From positions 1 to 10,244 of the forward strand of contig NZ_JAVERO010000074.1 in NCBI RefSeq assembly GCF_034007085.1: 10,244 bases of DNA, read 5' to 3'. Below are positions 1 to 6,850 of this stretch, piece after piece (position 1 is the stretch's first letter; every line of letters starts with the position of its first letter). Origin of the DNA: Castellaniella sp034007085. Lineage in GTDB: Bacteria > Pseudomonadota > Gammaproteobacteria > Burkholderiales > Burkholderiaceae_B. A program made the position numbers and the translations under genes. The notes beneath the pieces are model-generated. The model searched no databases and had not been told where the DNA came from. It was given only the letters and a program-made list of their open reading frames with translations.

Positions 1-31
1 CATTTTGACAACGAGTGCATTTTTTGTCAAA
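1..31. promoter_or_regulatory. 8-bp inverted repeat at window edge
   Basis: Positions 4-11 (TTTGACAA) and 24-31 (TTGTCAAA) form a perfect inverted repeat with a 12-bp spacer. The stretch is AT-rich compared with the surrounding GC-rich DNA. On the minus strand, TTGACA (30-25) is followed after 17 bp by CAAAAT, a weak -10 match, so it could be an operator or promoter for a leftward gene outside the window. Nothing in the window shows which gene it would serve. Confidence 0.3.
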
Positions 32-38
32 TTTGTCG

Positions 39-100
39 CCCCCACCTCGCCGCCTGCATGCGGCTCGGATTCGGCAGGCACGAAAGAGTCCGCAGGGACT
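39..100. repeat. Direct repeat, copy A (62 bp)
   Basis: This copy is identical to 123-184 at a constant 84-bp offset, beginning with five C and ending in GCAGGGACT. A further 9 bp (ATTTGTCGC) precedes it at 31-39 and precedes copy B at 109-117, but copy B carries six extra bases (AG plus additional C) between that flank and the core. Each copy contains the short inverted repeat GCCGC/GCGGC around a GCATGC palindrome. Copy A lacks the complete right arm of the hairpin that copy B forms with its flank. No ORF in this stretch looks like a protein. Confidence 0.85.
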
Positions 101-122
101 TGGACTCAATTTGTCGCAGCCC

Positions 123-184
123 CCCCCACCTCGCCGCCTGCATGCGGCTCGGATTCGGCAGGCACGAAAGAGTCCGCAGGGACT
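123..184. repeat. Direct repeat, copy B (62 bp)
   Basis: This is the second, base-for-base identical copy of the repeat at 39-100. It sits immediately downstream (minus-strand sense) of the ATPase gene. It is preceded by a run of eight C (120-127), against five C in copy A. Its right half is the left arm of the hairpin at 157-199. The arrangement suggests local tandem duplication of the operon's 3' flank, or a small dispersed intergenic repeat present twice. The window alone cannot separate these. Confidence 0.85.
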
Positions 185-199
185 CTTTCGTGTCCTGCC
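157..199 (-). terminator. Strong hairpin directly after the ABC operon
   Basis: The arms 163-175 (CACGAAAGAGTCC) and 180-192 (GGACTCTTTCGTG) pair perfectly over 13 bp with a 4-nt loop. After one unpaired base (193), six more pairs follow between GGCAGG (157-162) and CCTGCC (194-199). The hairpin abuts the ATPase stop codon at 200-202. No T-run follows on either strand, so it is not a classic intrinsic terminator. A 3' stabilising structure, or a barrier combined with Rho, is equally plausible. Confidence 0.5.
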
Positions 200-994
200 T
201 CATCCCAACAGCAGGGTGTCGTCGGCTAGTTCTTCGCCGCGTACTTTTTCGAACATGGCGAGCAGATCGTGGACTTCCAGTCCGCGACGGGCATCCCCCG
301 ACACATCCAGGACCACCCTGCCCTGATGCAGCATGACGGTCCGATCGCCCACGTCCAGCGCCTGGCGCATGCTGTGGGTGACCATCATCGTGGTCAGGCC
401 GTGTTCGGCCACGATGCGCGCAGTCAAGTCCAGCACGAACTGGGCCGTGCGCGGGTCGAGCGCTGCCGTGTGCTCATCGAGCAGCAGGATGCGGGAAGGC
501 CGCAAGGCCGCCATCAGCAGGCTGACGGCCTGCCGCTGGCCGCCAGACAACAGGCCGATCCGGTCAGTCAGGCGGTTTTCCAGCCCCAGCCCCAGCATGG
601 CCAGGCGTTCCCGGAACAGCACTCGCATTTCCTCGCGCACGGCCTGACGCAAACTGCGGAACTGGCCTCGGCCCAGGGCCAGGGACATGTTTTCTTCGAT
701 GGTCAGGTTTTCGCAGGTGCCGGCCATCGGATCCTGGAAAACGCGCGCGACCTTGCGCGCCCGGTCCCAGACCGGTTGGCGGGTGACGTCCTCGCCATCG
801 ATCAGGACGGCGCCACTGTCCACGACCTGCTCGCCGGAAATGGCATTCAGGAACGTGGATTTCCCGGCCCCATTGGAGCCGATGACGGTGACGAACTGAC
901 CCGCAGGAATGTCCAGCGACATGCCGCGCAAGGCCTGGGTTTCGATCGGCGTGCCGGGATTGAAAGTCAAATGCAGATTCTGGGCGCTCAACAT
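200..994 (-). CDS. ABC importer ATP-binding protein (TrpZ-like)
   Basis: This 264-residue cytoplasmic ATPase should energise the importer formed with the two genes upstream. Visible motifs are Walker A GSNGAGKST at about residues 39-47, Q-loop Gln near 87, signature LLSGGQRQ near 148-155, Walker B ILLLDEHTAALDP near 169-181 and the H-loop His of MVTHS near 207. All are intact. I chose the ATG at 994, not the longer reading from 1030, because the protein MLSAQNLHL... then starts one base after the permease stop (TGACATG). An AAAAGG ribosome site also lies 7 bases upstream, inside the permease gene. The family belongs with PF04392 binding proteins and BPD_transp_2 permeases, as in streptococcal TrpXYZ. 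The substrate is not readable from the sequence; amino acids are a guess by family. Confidence 0.93.
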   Translation of the reverse strand: MLSAQNLHLTFNPGTPIETQALRGMSLDIPAGQFVTVIGSNGAGKSTFLNAISGEQVVDSGAVLIDGEDVTRQPVWDRARKVARVFQDPMAGTCENLTIEENMSLALGRGQFRSLRQAVREEMRVLFRERLAMLGLGLENRLTDRIGLLSGGQRQAVSLLMAALRPSRILLLDEHTAALDPRTAQFVLDLTARIVAEHGLTTMMVTHSMRQALDVGDRTVMLHQGRVVLDVSGDARRGLEVHDLLAMFEKVRGEELADDTLLLG

Positions 995-995
995 G

Positions 996-1883
996 TCAGG
1001 ACCTTTTCTTGCGGAAACGCTGCTTGGCAAGCGGAATCACCAGAGCGACCGTGACCAGCACCGCCGTGACCAGGTTCAGGTCCTGGGCCTTCAGGCCCAC
1101 AAAGTCTGCGTTCAACGCCAGCGCAATGAAAAATCGATAAAGCACGGCGCCGATCACCACGGCCAGTGTGGCGACCATCAGACGGCGGCTGGGCAGAATG
1201 GATTCACCGATGATGACGGCAGCCAGGCCGATGACAATGGTGCCGATGCCCATGGAAATATCCGCGCCACCCTGGGACTGGGCAAACAGCGCACCGGCCA
1301 GGCCGCACAGCGCATTGGAAATCGCCATGCCGAGCAAAACCATATTACCCGTGCGAATACCCTGGGCGCGCGCCATGCGCGGATTCGAGCCGGTCGAACG
1401 CATCGCCAGCCCCACCTGGGTGGCAAAAAACCAATCCAGCAGCAGTTTGACGACCACCACCAGCGCCAACAGGATCAGCGGCCGGGCGACATAGTCTTCG
1501 AGGCCCTCGGGCTGCAGTACGGTGAACACGGTCGGATCGGTGATCAGCGGGACATTGGGGGCATCCATGACGCGCAGATTGATCGAATACAGGGCGATCA
1601 TCATCAGGATGCTGGCCAGCAGATCCATGATCTTCAGCTGCACGTTCAGCCAGCCCGTCACCATGCCGGCAAAGCCGGCGGCCAAGGCGGCGGCGCCGGT
1701 CGCCAGAAAGGGATCCGTCCCATGATGGATCAGAATGGCCGCCGTTGCGCCACCCAACGGAAAGCTGCCGTCCACCGTCAGGTCGGGGAAATTCAATACG
1801 CGGAAAGAGATGAGGACACCCAAGGCAACCAGGCCGAAGATCAGCCCGATTTCGAGAGCGCCCCATGTGGAATAGATGGACAT
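996..1883 (-). CDS. ABC importer permease (BPD_transp_2 family, TrpY-like)
   Basis: This is a 295-residue, strongly hydrophobic inner-membrane protein with about eight or nine membrane segments and a basic C-terminus (FRKKRS). The N-terminal stretch LNFPDLTVDGSFPLGGATAA is typical of permeases paired with PF04392-type binding proteins. The conserved segment GLAMRSTGSNPRMARAQGI, around residues 165-183, is a likely cytoplasmic coupling loop that meets the ATPase. It should form the channel for the substrate delivered by the binding protein. The start ATG at 1883 has no strong ribosome site (only AAAGA). The gene is separated from the binding-protein gene by 97 bases containing a hairpin. Its TGA stop lies one base before the ATPase start, so those two are likely translationally coupled. 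Confidence 0.92.
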   Translation of the reverse strand: MSIYSTWGALEIGLIFGLVALGVLISFRVLNFPDLTVDGSFPLGGATAAILIHHGTDPFLATGAAALAAGFAGMVTGWLNVQLKIMDLLASILMMIALYSINLRVMDAPNVPLITDPTVFTVLQPEGLEDYVARPLILLALVVVVKLLLDWFFATQVGLAMRSTGSNPRMARAQGIRTGNMVLLGMAISNALCGLAGALFAQSQGGADISMGIGTIVIGLAAVIIGESILPSRRLMVATLAVVIGAVLYRFFIALALNADFVGLKAQDLNLVTAVLVTVALVIPLAKQRFRKKRS

Positions 1884-1932
1884 GGAATAAGAATCTTTGG
1901 ACGCGGCCCCATGGCGGGTGCCGTCATGGCGA

Positions 1933-1956
1933 CCGGGCCGCTCTCAGGCGGCCCGG
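1933..1956 (-). promoter_or_regulatory. Intra-operon hairpin between binding protein and permease
   Basis: The arms 1933-1941 (CCGGGCCGC) and 1948-1956 (GCGGCCCGG) are a perfect 9-bp inverted repeat with a 6-nt loop, all but one-half GC pairs at the arms. It lies 21 bases after the binding-protein stop codon. No T-run follows on the minus strand. In binding-protein importers such hairpins often protect the upstream mRNA or partly stop transcription, so that more binding protein is made than permease. The weak permease ribosome site fits the same idea. Confidence 0.6.
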
Positions 1957-1977
1957 GGACGCGATATGCGCGCGAAA

Positions 1978-2946
1978 TTACTTGATGACCTGGGCAGCCG
2001 ATTTGACCAGGGCATCGGACAGGGTCACGCCTTGTTGTGCGGCAGCGCCGGGATTGACGTAGAGTTCGAGCTTGGAACTGGTCTCGGAGGCGATGGTGCC
2101 TGGGGCTTCGCCTTTCAGGATGCGCACGACGAGCTTGCCGGTCTGTACGCCCAGATCGCGGTAGTTCACCCCCAGGGCCGCGATGGCGCCGCGCTTGACG
2201 CTGTCGGTATCGGAAGCCACCAACGGGATCTTGGCCGAATTGCCGACCTTGACCAGGGATTCATAGGCGGATACGACGTTGTTGTCGGTATTGGTATAGA
2301 TGACATCGACCTTGCCCACCAGACTGCGCGCAGCGGCACCCACGTCCACGGTGCGGGCAGCGGTGGCCTCGACGAGGCTCATGCCCGATTGCGACAACAA
2401 TTCGCGCAATCGTTTGACCACGACCACGGAATTGGCCTCGCCGGGGTTGTAGACCATGCCGGCTTTCTTGGCATCGGGCACGACCTGCTTGATCAGCTCG
2501 ATCTGCTTTTCCAGAGACAGCGCATCGGACACGCCGGTGACATTGGTGCCCGAGGCATCCCACCCCGGCACGAGCTGGGCGGCCACCGGGTCGGTCACGG
2601 CGGAATAGACCACCGGGATGGACTTGGTGGCGGCGACCACGGCCTGCGCCGACGGCGTGGCGATGGCGACGATCACATCGGGCTTGTCACCGACGAACTT
2701 GCGGGCGATCTGGGCGGCGATGGCGGTATTGCCCTGAGCCGTCTGGAATTGCCATTTCAGACCCTTGGCCTCGGTGTAGCCGGCAGCCGCCAGGGCTTCG
2801 TGCACGCCGTCCTTCACGGCATCGAGGGCGGGATGCTCGACAATGGAGGTGACCGCCACGGATTGCGCCTGGACTTGCGCACAGGCCAGCGCGCCCACCA
2901 TGGCAGCGGTGCCTGCGAGCGTGCGAAGGACGGAATGCAGATTCAT
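1978..2946 (-). CDS. ABC importer periplasmic substrate-binding protein (PF04392, TrpX-like)
   Basis: This 322-residue exported protein captures the substrate for the permease and ATPase that follow. The start at 2946 is supported by an AAAGGAG ribosome site 8 bases upstream and by a proper signal peptide. That peptide is MNLHSVLRTL, a hydrophobic core, and a likely cleavage after AQVQA near residue 28. The longer reading from 3036 would put 30 unlikely residues before it. Mature features include SIVEHPALDAVKDGVHEAL near the start and repeated Rossmann-like segments (PDVIVAIATPSAQ, PVVYSAVTDPVAA, KAGMVYNPGEANSV, VDVIYTNTDNNVVSA, PLVASD). These are typical of the ABC_sub_bind family, which in streptococci serves tryptophan uptake. 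The ligand here is unknown. It is the first gene of the operon and has its own promoter candidate and structured leader. Confidence 0.93.
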   Translation of the reverse strand: MNLHSVLRTLAGTAAMVGALACAQVQAQSVAVTSIVEHPALDAVKDGVHEALAAAGYTEAKGLKWQFQTAQGNTAIAAQIARKFVGDKPDVIVAIATPSAQAVVAATKSIPVVYSAVTDPVAAQLVPGWDASGTNVTGVSDALSLEKQIELIKQVVPDAKKAGMVYNPGEANSVVVVKRLRELLSQSGMSLVEATAARTVDVGAAARSLVGKVDVIYTNTDNNVVSAYESLVKVGNSAKIPLVASDTDSVKRGAIAALGVNYRDLGVQTGKLVVRILKGEAPGTIASETSSKLELYVNPGAAAQQGVTLSDALVKSAAQVIK

Positions 2947-2973
2947 GAAGGGACTCCTTTGTATGGGAAACGA

Positions 2974-2993
2974 TGCCGGGCCGGCCCCGGGCA
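2974..2993 (-). promoter_or_regulatory. GC-rich leader hairpin before the binding-protein gene
   Basis: Read on the minus strand, TGCC-C-GGG (2993-2986) pairs with CCCGGCA (2980-2974) around a GCCGG loop. This gives a 7-bp stem with one bulged C. It ends about 14 bases upstream of the AAAGGAG ribosome site, so it lies in the mRNA leader. A stabilising or attenuating role is possible. I see no known riboswitch pattern. Confidence 0.35.
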
Positions 2994-3035
2994 ATGCGGC
3001 GTCCAGTCTACCCGCCGACATCAGATTTTTCTGCA

Positions 3036-3047
3036 AGGGATATCCCT
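3036..3047. promoter_or_regulatory. 12-bp perfect palindrome in the ABC operon leader
   Basis: AGGGATATCCCT is a perfect palindrome just downstream of the expected transcription start of the ABC operon (candidate -10 at 3060-3065). That position suits a repressor operator. No adjacent regulator gene identifies the binding protein. Confidence 0.35.
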
Positions 3048-3059
3048 GCGGCGGCAGTT

Positions 3060-3088
3060 ATTGTAGCTTGGACGAGCAATGAATAAAC
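3060..3088 (-). promoter_or_regulatory. Candidate promoter of the ABC importer operon
   Basis: On the minus strand TACAAT (3065-3060) is a 5/6 match to the sigma-70 -10 box. The -35 region is weak: TTTATT with a 16-bp gap or GTTTAT with a 17-bp gap. The start would fall near 3053, giving a leader of roughly 105 bases before the ATG at 2946. This promoter separates the ABC operon from the end of regA at 3116, where no intrinsic terminator is visible, so read-through from the cyo operon is possible. Confidence 0.45.
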
Positions 3089-3115
3089 CAGGTCGATGCC
3101 GCACCCCTGGGGGGG

Positions 3116-3679
3116 TCAGCGAACCTGGCGTTTTTCCAGTTTGCGCGCCAAAGTGCGACGATGCATGCCCAGCCGGCGCGCAGCCTCTGAAATATTGAAA
3201 TTGCTCGCAGCCAGGACTTCGTGGATGTGTTCCCATTCCAGCGTCTTGATCGATGCCTGGCGGGGAGACAGCGCCGTCTGGACGTCGCCCTCGGAGCGGG
3301 CGAAGGCGCGTTCGATATCGTCCGTATTCGAAGGCTTGACCAGATAGTGGCAAGCCCCCAGCTTGACGGCCTCGACCGCCGTGGCAATGCTGGCGAAGCC
3401 CGTCAGCACCACGATCATCATCCCGGGCGCCTGTGCATGCAAGCGGCGCACGCAGGCCAGCCCCGAAGCCTCGCCTTGCAGCTTCAGGTCCACGACGGCG
3501 TAGTCTGGCACATGGCCCTGCGCAAGCAGTGCCTCGACGGCCTCCAGACTGTCGGCGCGCAGCACGCGGTAGCCACGCCGTTCGAACGAGCGTGCGAGCG
3601 ACTGCGACAGGGATTCATCATCTTCGACCACGAACAGCAGACGCTGCGCGGCAGGGCCGACTTCATTCAACGGGTTCAT
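3116..3679 (-). CDS. regA: RegA/PrrA/RoxR-type response regulator
   Basis: This 187-residue cytoplasmic DNA-binding regulator should be phosphorylated by the kinase encoded just upstream. Its receiver domain (about 13-125) has the acidic pocket EDD at 19-21, the phospho-acceptor Asp64 in VVDLKLQG, Thr93 in VLTGFAS and Lys115 in LVKPSN. A short linker is followed by a Fis-type helix-turn-helix, NFNISEAARRLGMHRRTLARKLEKR, at about 160-184; this C-terminus is highly characteristic of RegA/ActR/PrrA. The start at 3679 lies 17 bases inside the kinase gene, with an AGAGG ribosome site. In relatives, RegA controls terminal oxidases and other redox functions, and Pseudomonas RoxR controls cyo genes. 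Its position at the end of the cyo operon suggests control of the oxidase and of its own synthesis. The symbol follows the family; roxR or actR would be equally fair. Confidence 0.9.
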   Translation of the reverse strand: MNPLNEVGPAAQRLLFVVEDDESLSQSLARSFERRGYRVLRADSLEAVEALLAQGHVPDYAVVDLKLQGEASGLACVRRLHAQAPGMMIVVLTGFASIATAVEAVKLGACHYLVKPSNTDDIERAFARSEGDVQTALSPRQASIKTLEWEHIHEVLAASNFNISEAARRLGMHRRTLARKLEKRQVR

Positions 3680-4976
3680 CGTCGTCCTCTGGCGTCAAGG
3701 CAGACAAGGGCAGGCGAATCGTCACGCAGGCCCCGCCTTCGGGCGCATTGTTCACACTCAAGCTGCCGCTCAGGGACCGGACCACCTGATGCGCCAGGAA
3801 CAGACCCAGCCCCCTGCCCGGCTGCCCCTTGGTGGATCGATAGGGTTTGCCCAATTCGCGCAGGACCTCGGGTGCAAAACCCGGCCCCTGATCGCAGATC
3901 TCGATCATCAGCCAGCCGTTCGCCAGCGTCGCCGTGAGCCGTTGCCGGGCAGGCGAGGCTTCCAGGGCGTTGTCCAGGACATTGAACACCATCTGCCGAA
4001 GCCCCTGATCGGCAATCACCACGGCATCTGTTTCGATGCAACGATCGTACTGCAGGCGGGACGCAGGGTGCGCCTGCCGCCATTGATCAACCAGGCCATC
4101 GAGAAAAGCCAGCACCGTGGTGCGCGTCAGGCTTTCGCTCCGCACCTCACCTGCCGACAGCAGGATGCTGTTCAGGATGGTCTTGCAGCGCTGCACCTGC
4201 GCCTGCATGTCCCGCACATCTTGTCGCAATTCTGGGTCGCCGGCCACTGCAGGGGTTCGCACCCAGTCACCCAGAATCACATCCAGCGTCGCCAGGGGCG
4301 TCCCCAGTTCATGCGCAGCGCCCGAGGCCAGCAGGCCCATGTGGACGATGTGTTCTTCTTCGGCCGCCCGCTGGCGCAGCGCCGCCAGGTGCGCATCGCG
4401 CATGCGCACGTTATGGGTCATGCGAGTGATGAACGCGGCCAGCAGAGTCGCATTCAGGGCGAAGCAGACCAGCATCCCGAGGACGAAGGGGCTGTCCAGC
4501 CCACCGCCCAGATCCAACGGCAGGGTGTAGCCGTGGTGACGCGTCAGCACCAACCCGGCAAATGCAGCCGAAGTCGCACCTGCCATCATCCAGGTCGTGC
4601 GCCGCCGCAGCAGGACAGCAGCCAGGGCCACCTGCAGCAGATAGAGAAAGATGAACGGATTGGTGGCGCCGCCGCTCAGGTAGAGCTGGGCGGTCAGCGC
4701 CATGACATCGACCAGCAAGGCCAGGAACAATTCGATCTGGCTCACGGCCAGGTGCCATTTCAGGCGCAACTGACTGAAGCAGTTGTATACGATCAGCAGC
4801 GCCACCACCAGCGCCATGTCGAACAGGGGTAACGCCAGGGAAAACCCATCCACGGCCACGATGATCGCCAGCACCTGGCCAAGCACCGCGATCCAGCGCA
4901 ACTGGACCAGCAGACGCAGATTCTGCCGGCCCGCCACAGACGAACCATCCGGCACGACTGGCCGGCCCTGGGTCAT
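3663..4976 (-). CDS. regB: RegB/PrrB/RoxS-type redox-sensing histidine kinase
   Basis: This is a 437-residue membrane sensor kinase. The N-terminal part (about 25-185) has around six membrane segments. Residues 102-108 read GGATNPF, matching the GGxxNPF motif known in RegB to bind ubiquinone. The dimerisation/phospho-acceptor region has His222 in GAAHELGTPLAT. Cys264 in VQRCKTIL matches the redox-active Cys265 of Rhodobacter RegB. The ATP-binding domain shows the N-box FNVLDNALEAS (331-341), DQGPGF (362-367) and GRGLGLFL (about 388-394). I use the ATG at 4976 because ATGA overlaps the SURF1 stop, with GGGAG 7 bases upstream; the in-frame start at 5009 lies inside SURF1. All key residues are present, so a working quinone- and thiol-responsive kinase is expected, paired with the overlapping regulator. 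Confidence 0.92.
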   Translation of the reverse strand: MTQGRPVVPDGSSVAGRQNLRLLVQLRWIAVLGQVLAIIVAVDGFSLALPLFDMALVVALLIVYNCFSQLRLKWHLAVSQIELFLALLVDVMALTAQLYLSGGATNPFIFLYLLQVALAAVLLRRRTTWMMAGATSAAFAGLVLTRHHGYTLPLDLGGGLDSPFVLGMLVCFALNATLLAAFITRMTHNVRMRDAHLAALRQRAAEEEHIVHMGLLASGAAHELGTPLATLDVILGDWVRTPAVAGDPELRQDVRDMQAQVQRCKTILNSILLSAGEVRSESLTRTTVLAFLDGLVDQWRQAHPASRLQYDRCIETDAVVIADQGLRQMVFNVLDNALEASPARQRLTATLANGWLMIEICDQGPGFAPEVLRELGKPYRSTKGQPGRGLGLFLAHQVVRSLSGSLSVNNAPEGGACVTIRLPLSALTPEDDDEPVE

Positions 4977-5752
4977 GCGGCGGCTCCCGCCGCCCGGCGG
5001 CGCAGCCATTCCTGGCGTGCGCCGTAGAGCATGGCCGCCGCCGTCATGGCTGCAAGCGCATACCAGGTGAGCGCGTAGCTGAGATGTTCATCACGAAAAT
5101 GCACGACCGTCAGGCCGGGCACAGGCCAGCGATCCCCTGTGGCGGGGGGCACGGCGCCGTTCGCATCCGCCCCCATCTGATCGACGAAATACGGCGCAAC
5201 GGCCGTCAGGCCCAGCGCATGGGCCATGGCGGACACGTCCCGCGAATACCAGCGGCCTTCGGCCGGTGCGTTATCGCGCAAAAAACCGCCGCCCGGCTGG
5301 GACAGGCGCAGCAGCCCCTCGATCCGGACCGGACCGGCCGGCGCAGCCTGGCCCCGGTGCGCAGGATCACGGTGCGCGGCATCAACGAAGCCGCGATTGA
5401 CGAACACAATGCCGCCACCCTCGCGCCGCAGCGGCGCCATGACCCAGAAACCGGCGCCCAGTCGGGTATTGGCCTGGACCAGGATCTCGCGATCCAGCAG
5501 GACGCCTTGCAACTTGACCCGACGGTATTCATCGCGCTCGGTCGTCAGGCCGGCCCAGGCATCCGGTCCGGGCGCCGGGACGGCCGGCGCGCGCAGAAAA
5601 GCATCGACCCGGGCAATGAGTGCGTGTTTCCAGTGCATGCGCTGCATTTGCCAGGTGCCCAGTGCGATGAAACAGCCCAGCGCGGCGGCCAGGAGCACAC
5701 CCCACAGGACGAGCCATCCGGTGGGCAGTGGTCGTTGGAGGCGATGACGCAC
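4973..5752 (-). CDS. SURF1 family oxidase assembly protein
   Basis: This 259-residue inner-membrane protein helps assemble haem-copper oxidases, in known cases by handling haem for subunit I. It has the SURF1 layout. An N-terminal membrane helix ends in LGTWQMQR (31-38). A periplasmic domain follows, with VFVNRGFVD near the middle. The C-terminal helix begins at HLSYALTWYALA (from 223), and the tail is basic. The start is GTG at 5752; no in-frame ATG lies between it and the cyoD stop, and the ribosome site is weak. The 67-base gap to cyoD holds no convincing small gene. The stop overlaps the kinase start by ATGA. SURF1 is best known for haem a oxidases; its place here argues for service to the bo3 enzyme. 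Confidence 0.92.
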   Translation of the reverse strand: MRHRLQRPLPTGWLVLWGVLLAAALGCFIALGTWQMQRMHWKHALIARVDAFLRAPAVPAPGPDAWAGLTTERDEYRRVKLQGVLLDREILVQANTRLGAGFWVMAPLRREGGGIVFVNRGFVDAAHRDPAHRGQAAPAGPVRIEGLLRLSQPGGGFLRDNAPAEGRWYSRDVSAMAHALGLTAVAPYFVDQMGADANGAVPPATGDRWPVPGLTVVHFRDEHLSYALTWYALAAMTAAAMLYGARQEWLRRRAAGAAA

Positions 5753-5819
5753 AGTGAACAGGAGAAAAACGGATCCCAGGGCAGCGGACGCAACCAGAGA
5801 AAAGCCGCGCCCGCAGGGT

Positions 5820-6206
5820 CTACATCGACGACATATCGTGCAGGTGGCCCGGCATCATATTGATGTTCAGATGGTACATCACCCAGAGCGACCCCGCCAA
5901 AGCGATGGCCACGATGATCAGGGTAAAGATCAGCGCCAGCAAGGTCCAACCGCCTTCGGATCGGGGACTCATGTGCAGGAAATACACCATGTGCACGACC
6001 ATCTGCGCAGCACCGATCAGCAGGATCGTCAGCGCGGTAGCGCCGGAATCTGCCAGGACGCCATCCATGACCAGCCAGAATGGGATGGCGGTCAGAATCA
6101 CGGACAGGACGAAACCGGTCAGATAGCCCCGCAAGGTGCTGGGCGCATGGCCCTCCTGCCCTGCATGGAGCGCGTCGTGCCCGGATGTCGTGTGGTCATG
6201 GCTCAT
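5820..6206 (-). CDS. cyoD: Cytochrome o ubiquinol oxidase subunit IV
   Basis: This is a 128-residue inner-membrane subunit of the bo3 quinol oxidase, thought to assist assembly of the metal centre region in subunit I. It has a His-rich soluble N-terminus (MSHDHTTSGHDALHAGQEGH) and then three membrane segments. The second contains the conserved AQMVVHMVYFLHM. It is somewhat longer than the roughly 110-residue E. coli protein, mainly through the N- and C-terminal tails (LNINMMPGHLHDMSSM). The start at 6206 overlaps the cyoC stop as ATGA, with a G-rich ribosome site. The longer in-frame reading from 6356 lies inside cyoC and is rejected. Confidence 0.93.
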   Translation of the reverse strand: MSHDHTTSGHDALHAGQEGHAPSTLRGYLTGFVLSVILTAIPFWLVMDGVLADSGATALTILLIGAAQMVVHMVYFLHMSPRSEGGWTLLALIFTLIIVAIALAGSLWVMYHLNINMMPGHLHDMSSM

Positions 6207-6850
6207 GGCAGCACCCCCATCAGGTAGACAAAGGAAAAAACACCGATCCAGACGACGTCCAGGAAATGCCAGAACATCGACAGGCACATCAGGCGGCGCC
6301 GGTTCGCGGGAATCAGGCCGTGGCGACCCAGCTGGAACAACAGCGTGACGAGCCACACGATCCCGAAGGCCACATGCAGACCGTGCGTACCGACCAGCGC
6401 GAAAAAGGACGACAGGAACGCACTGCGCCAGGGGCCGGCGCCGTGCTCGATCAGGTGATGGAATTCATACAGTTCCAGCCCCAGGAACGCCAGGCCGAAC
6501 AGCCCGGTCACGACCAGCCAGGCCTGTGTTCCACGCAAGCGGCCCCGCTGGGATTCCAGCATGGCAAAGCCATAGGTGATCGACGACAGCAGCAGCATGG
6601 CCGTGTTCACCGCCACCAGCGGCAGATCGAACAGATCGGCCCCTGTCGGACCGCCCGCATACGCCCTGCCCTGCACACCGTATACGGCGAACAGGCAGGC
6701 GAAAATCAGGCAGTCGCTCATCAGGTAGATCCAGAAGCCGAGCAGCGTGCCGTTTTCCGGATGATGAGGCTCCCGGACGATGAAACGGGAATCGTCGGCG
6801 GCGGCCAGGCCGCCAGCCGCAGAATCGTGCAGGATATGGGTATCAGACAT
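6203..6850 (-). CDS. cyoC: Cytochrome o ubiquinol oxidase subunit III
   Basis: This is a 215-residue inner-membrane subunit with five membrane segments, matching CyoC (about 204 residues in E. coli). Conserved stretches include GFWIYLMSDCLIFACLFAVY (about 38-57), FLGLELYEFHHLI, the helix HGLHVAFGIVWLV, and the C-terminal FWHFLDVVWIGVFSFVYLMG. It packs against subunit I and stabilises it. The ATG at 6850 lies 8 bases inside the cyoB reading frame, so translation is probably coupled to cyoB. That matters because the upstream cyoB frame is broken near its start. The longer in-frame reading from 6967 lies inside cyoB and is not used. Confidence 0.95.
   Translation of the reverse strand: MSDTHILHDSAAGGLAAADDSRFIVREPHHPENGTLLGFWIYLMSDCLIFACLFAVYGVQGRAYAGGPTGADLFDLPLVAVNTAMLLLSSITYGFAMLESQRGRLRGTQAWLVVTGLFGLAFLGLELYEFHHLIEHGAGPWRSAFLSSFFALVGTHGLHVAFGIVWLVTLLFQLGRHGLIPANRRRLMCLSMFWHFLDVVWIGVFSFVYLMGVLP

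Noticed and set aside
31..184. The direct repeats as a CRISPR array
   Set aside because: There are only two copies, at 62 bp far too long for CRISPR repeats, the spacer is about 22 bp, and no cas genes are nearby.
909..3066. Long plus-strand open frames opposite the permease and the binding protein (909-1985, 1897-3066)
   Set aside because: They have the same shadow composition, no plausible start sites, and lie opposite well recognised genes.
3040..3115. An intrinsic terminator after regA
   Set aside because: The sequence after the stop is C/G-rich without a stable stem followed by a T-run; read-through or Rho-dependent termination remains possible.
5753..5819. A small gene between cyoD and SURF1
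   Set aside because: The 67-base gap has no start codon with a ribosome site that gives a complete separate frame; open frames there simply run into SURF1 or its shadow.
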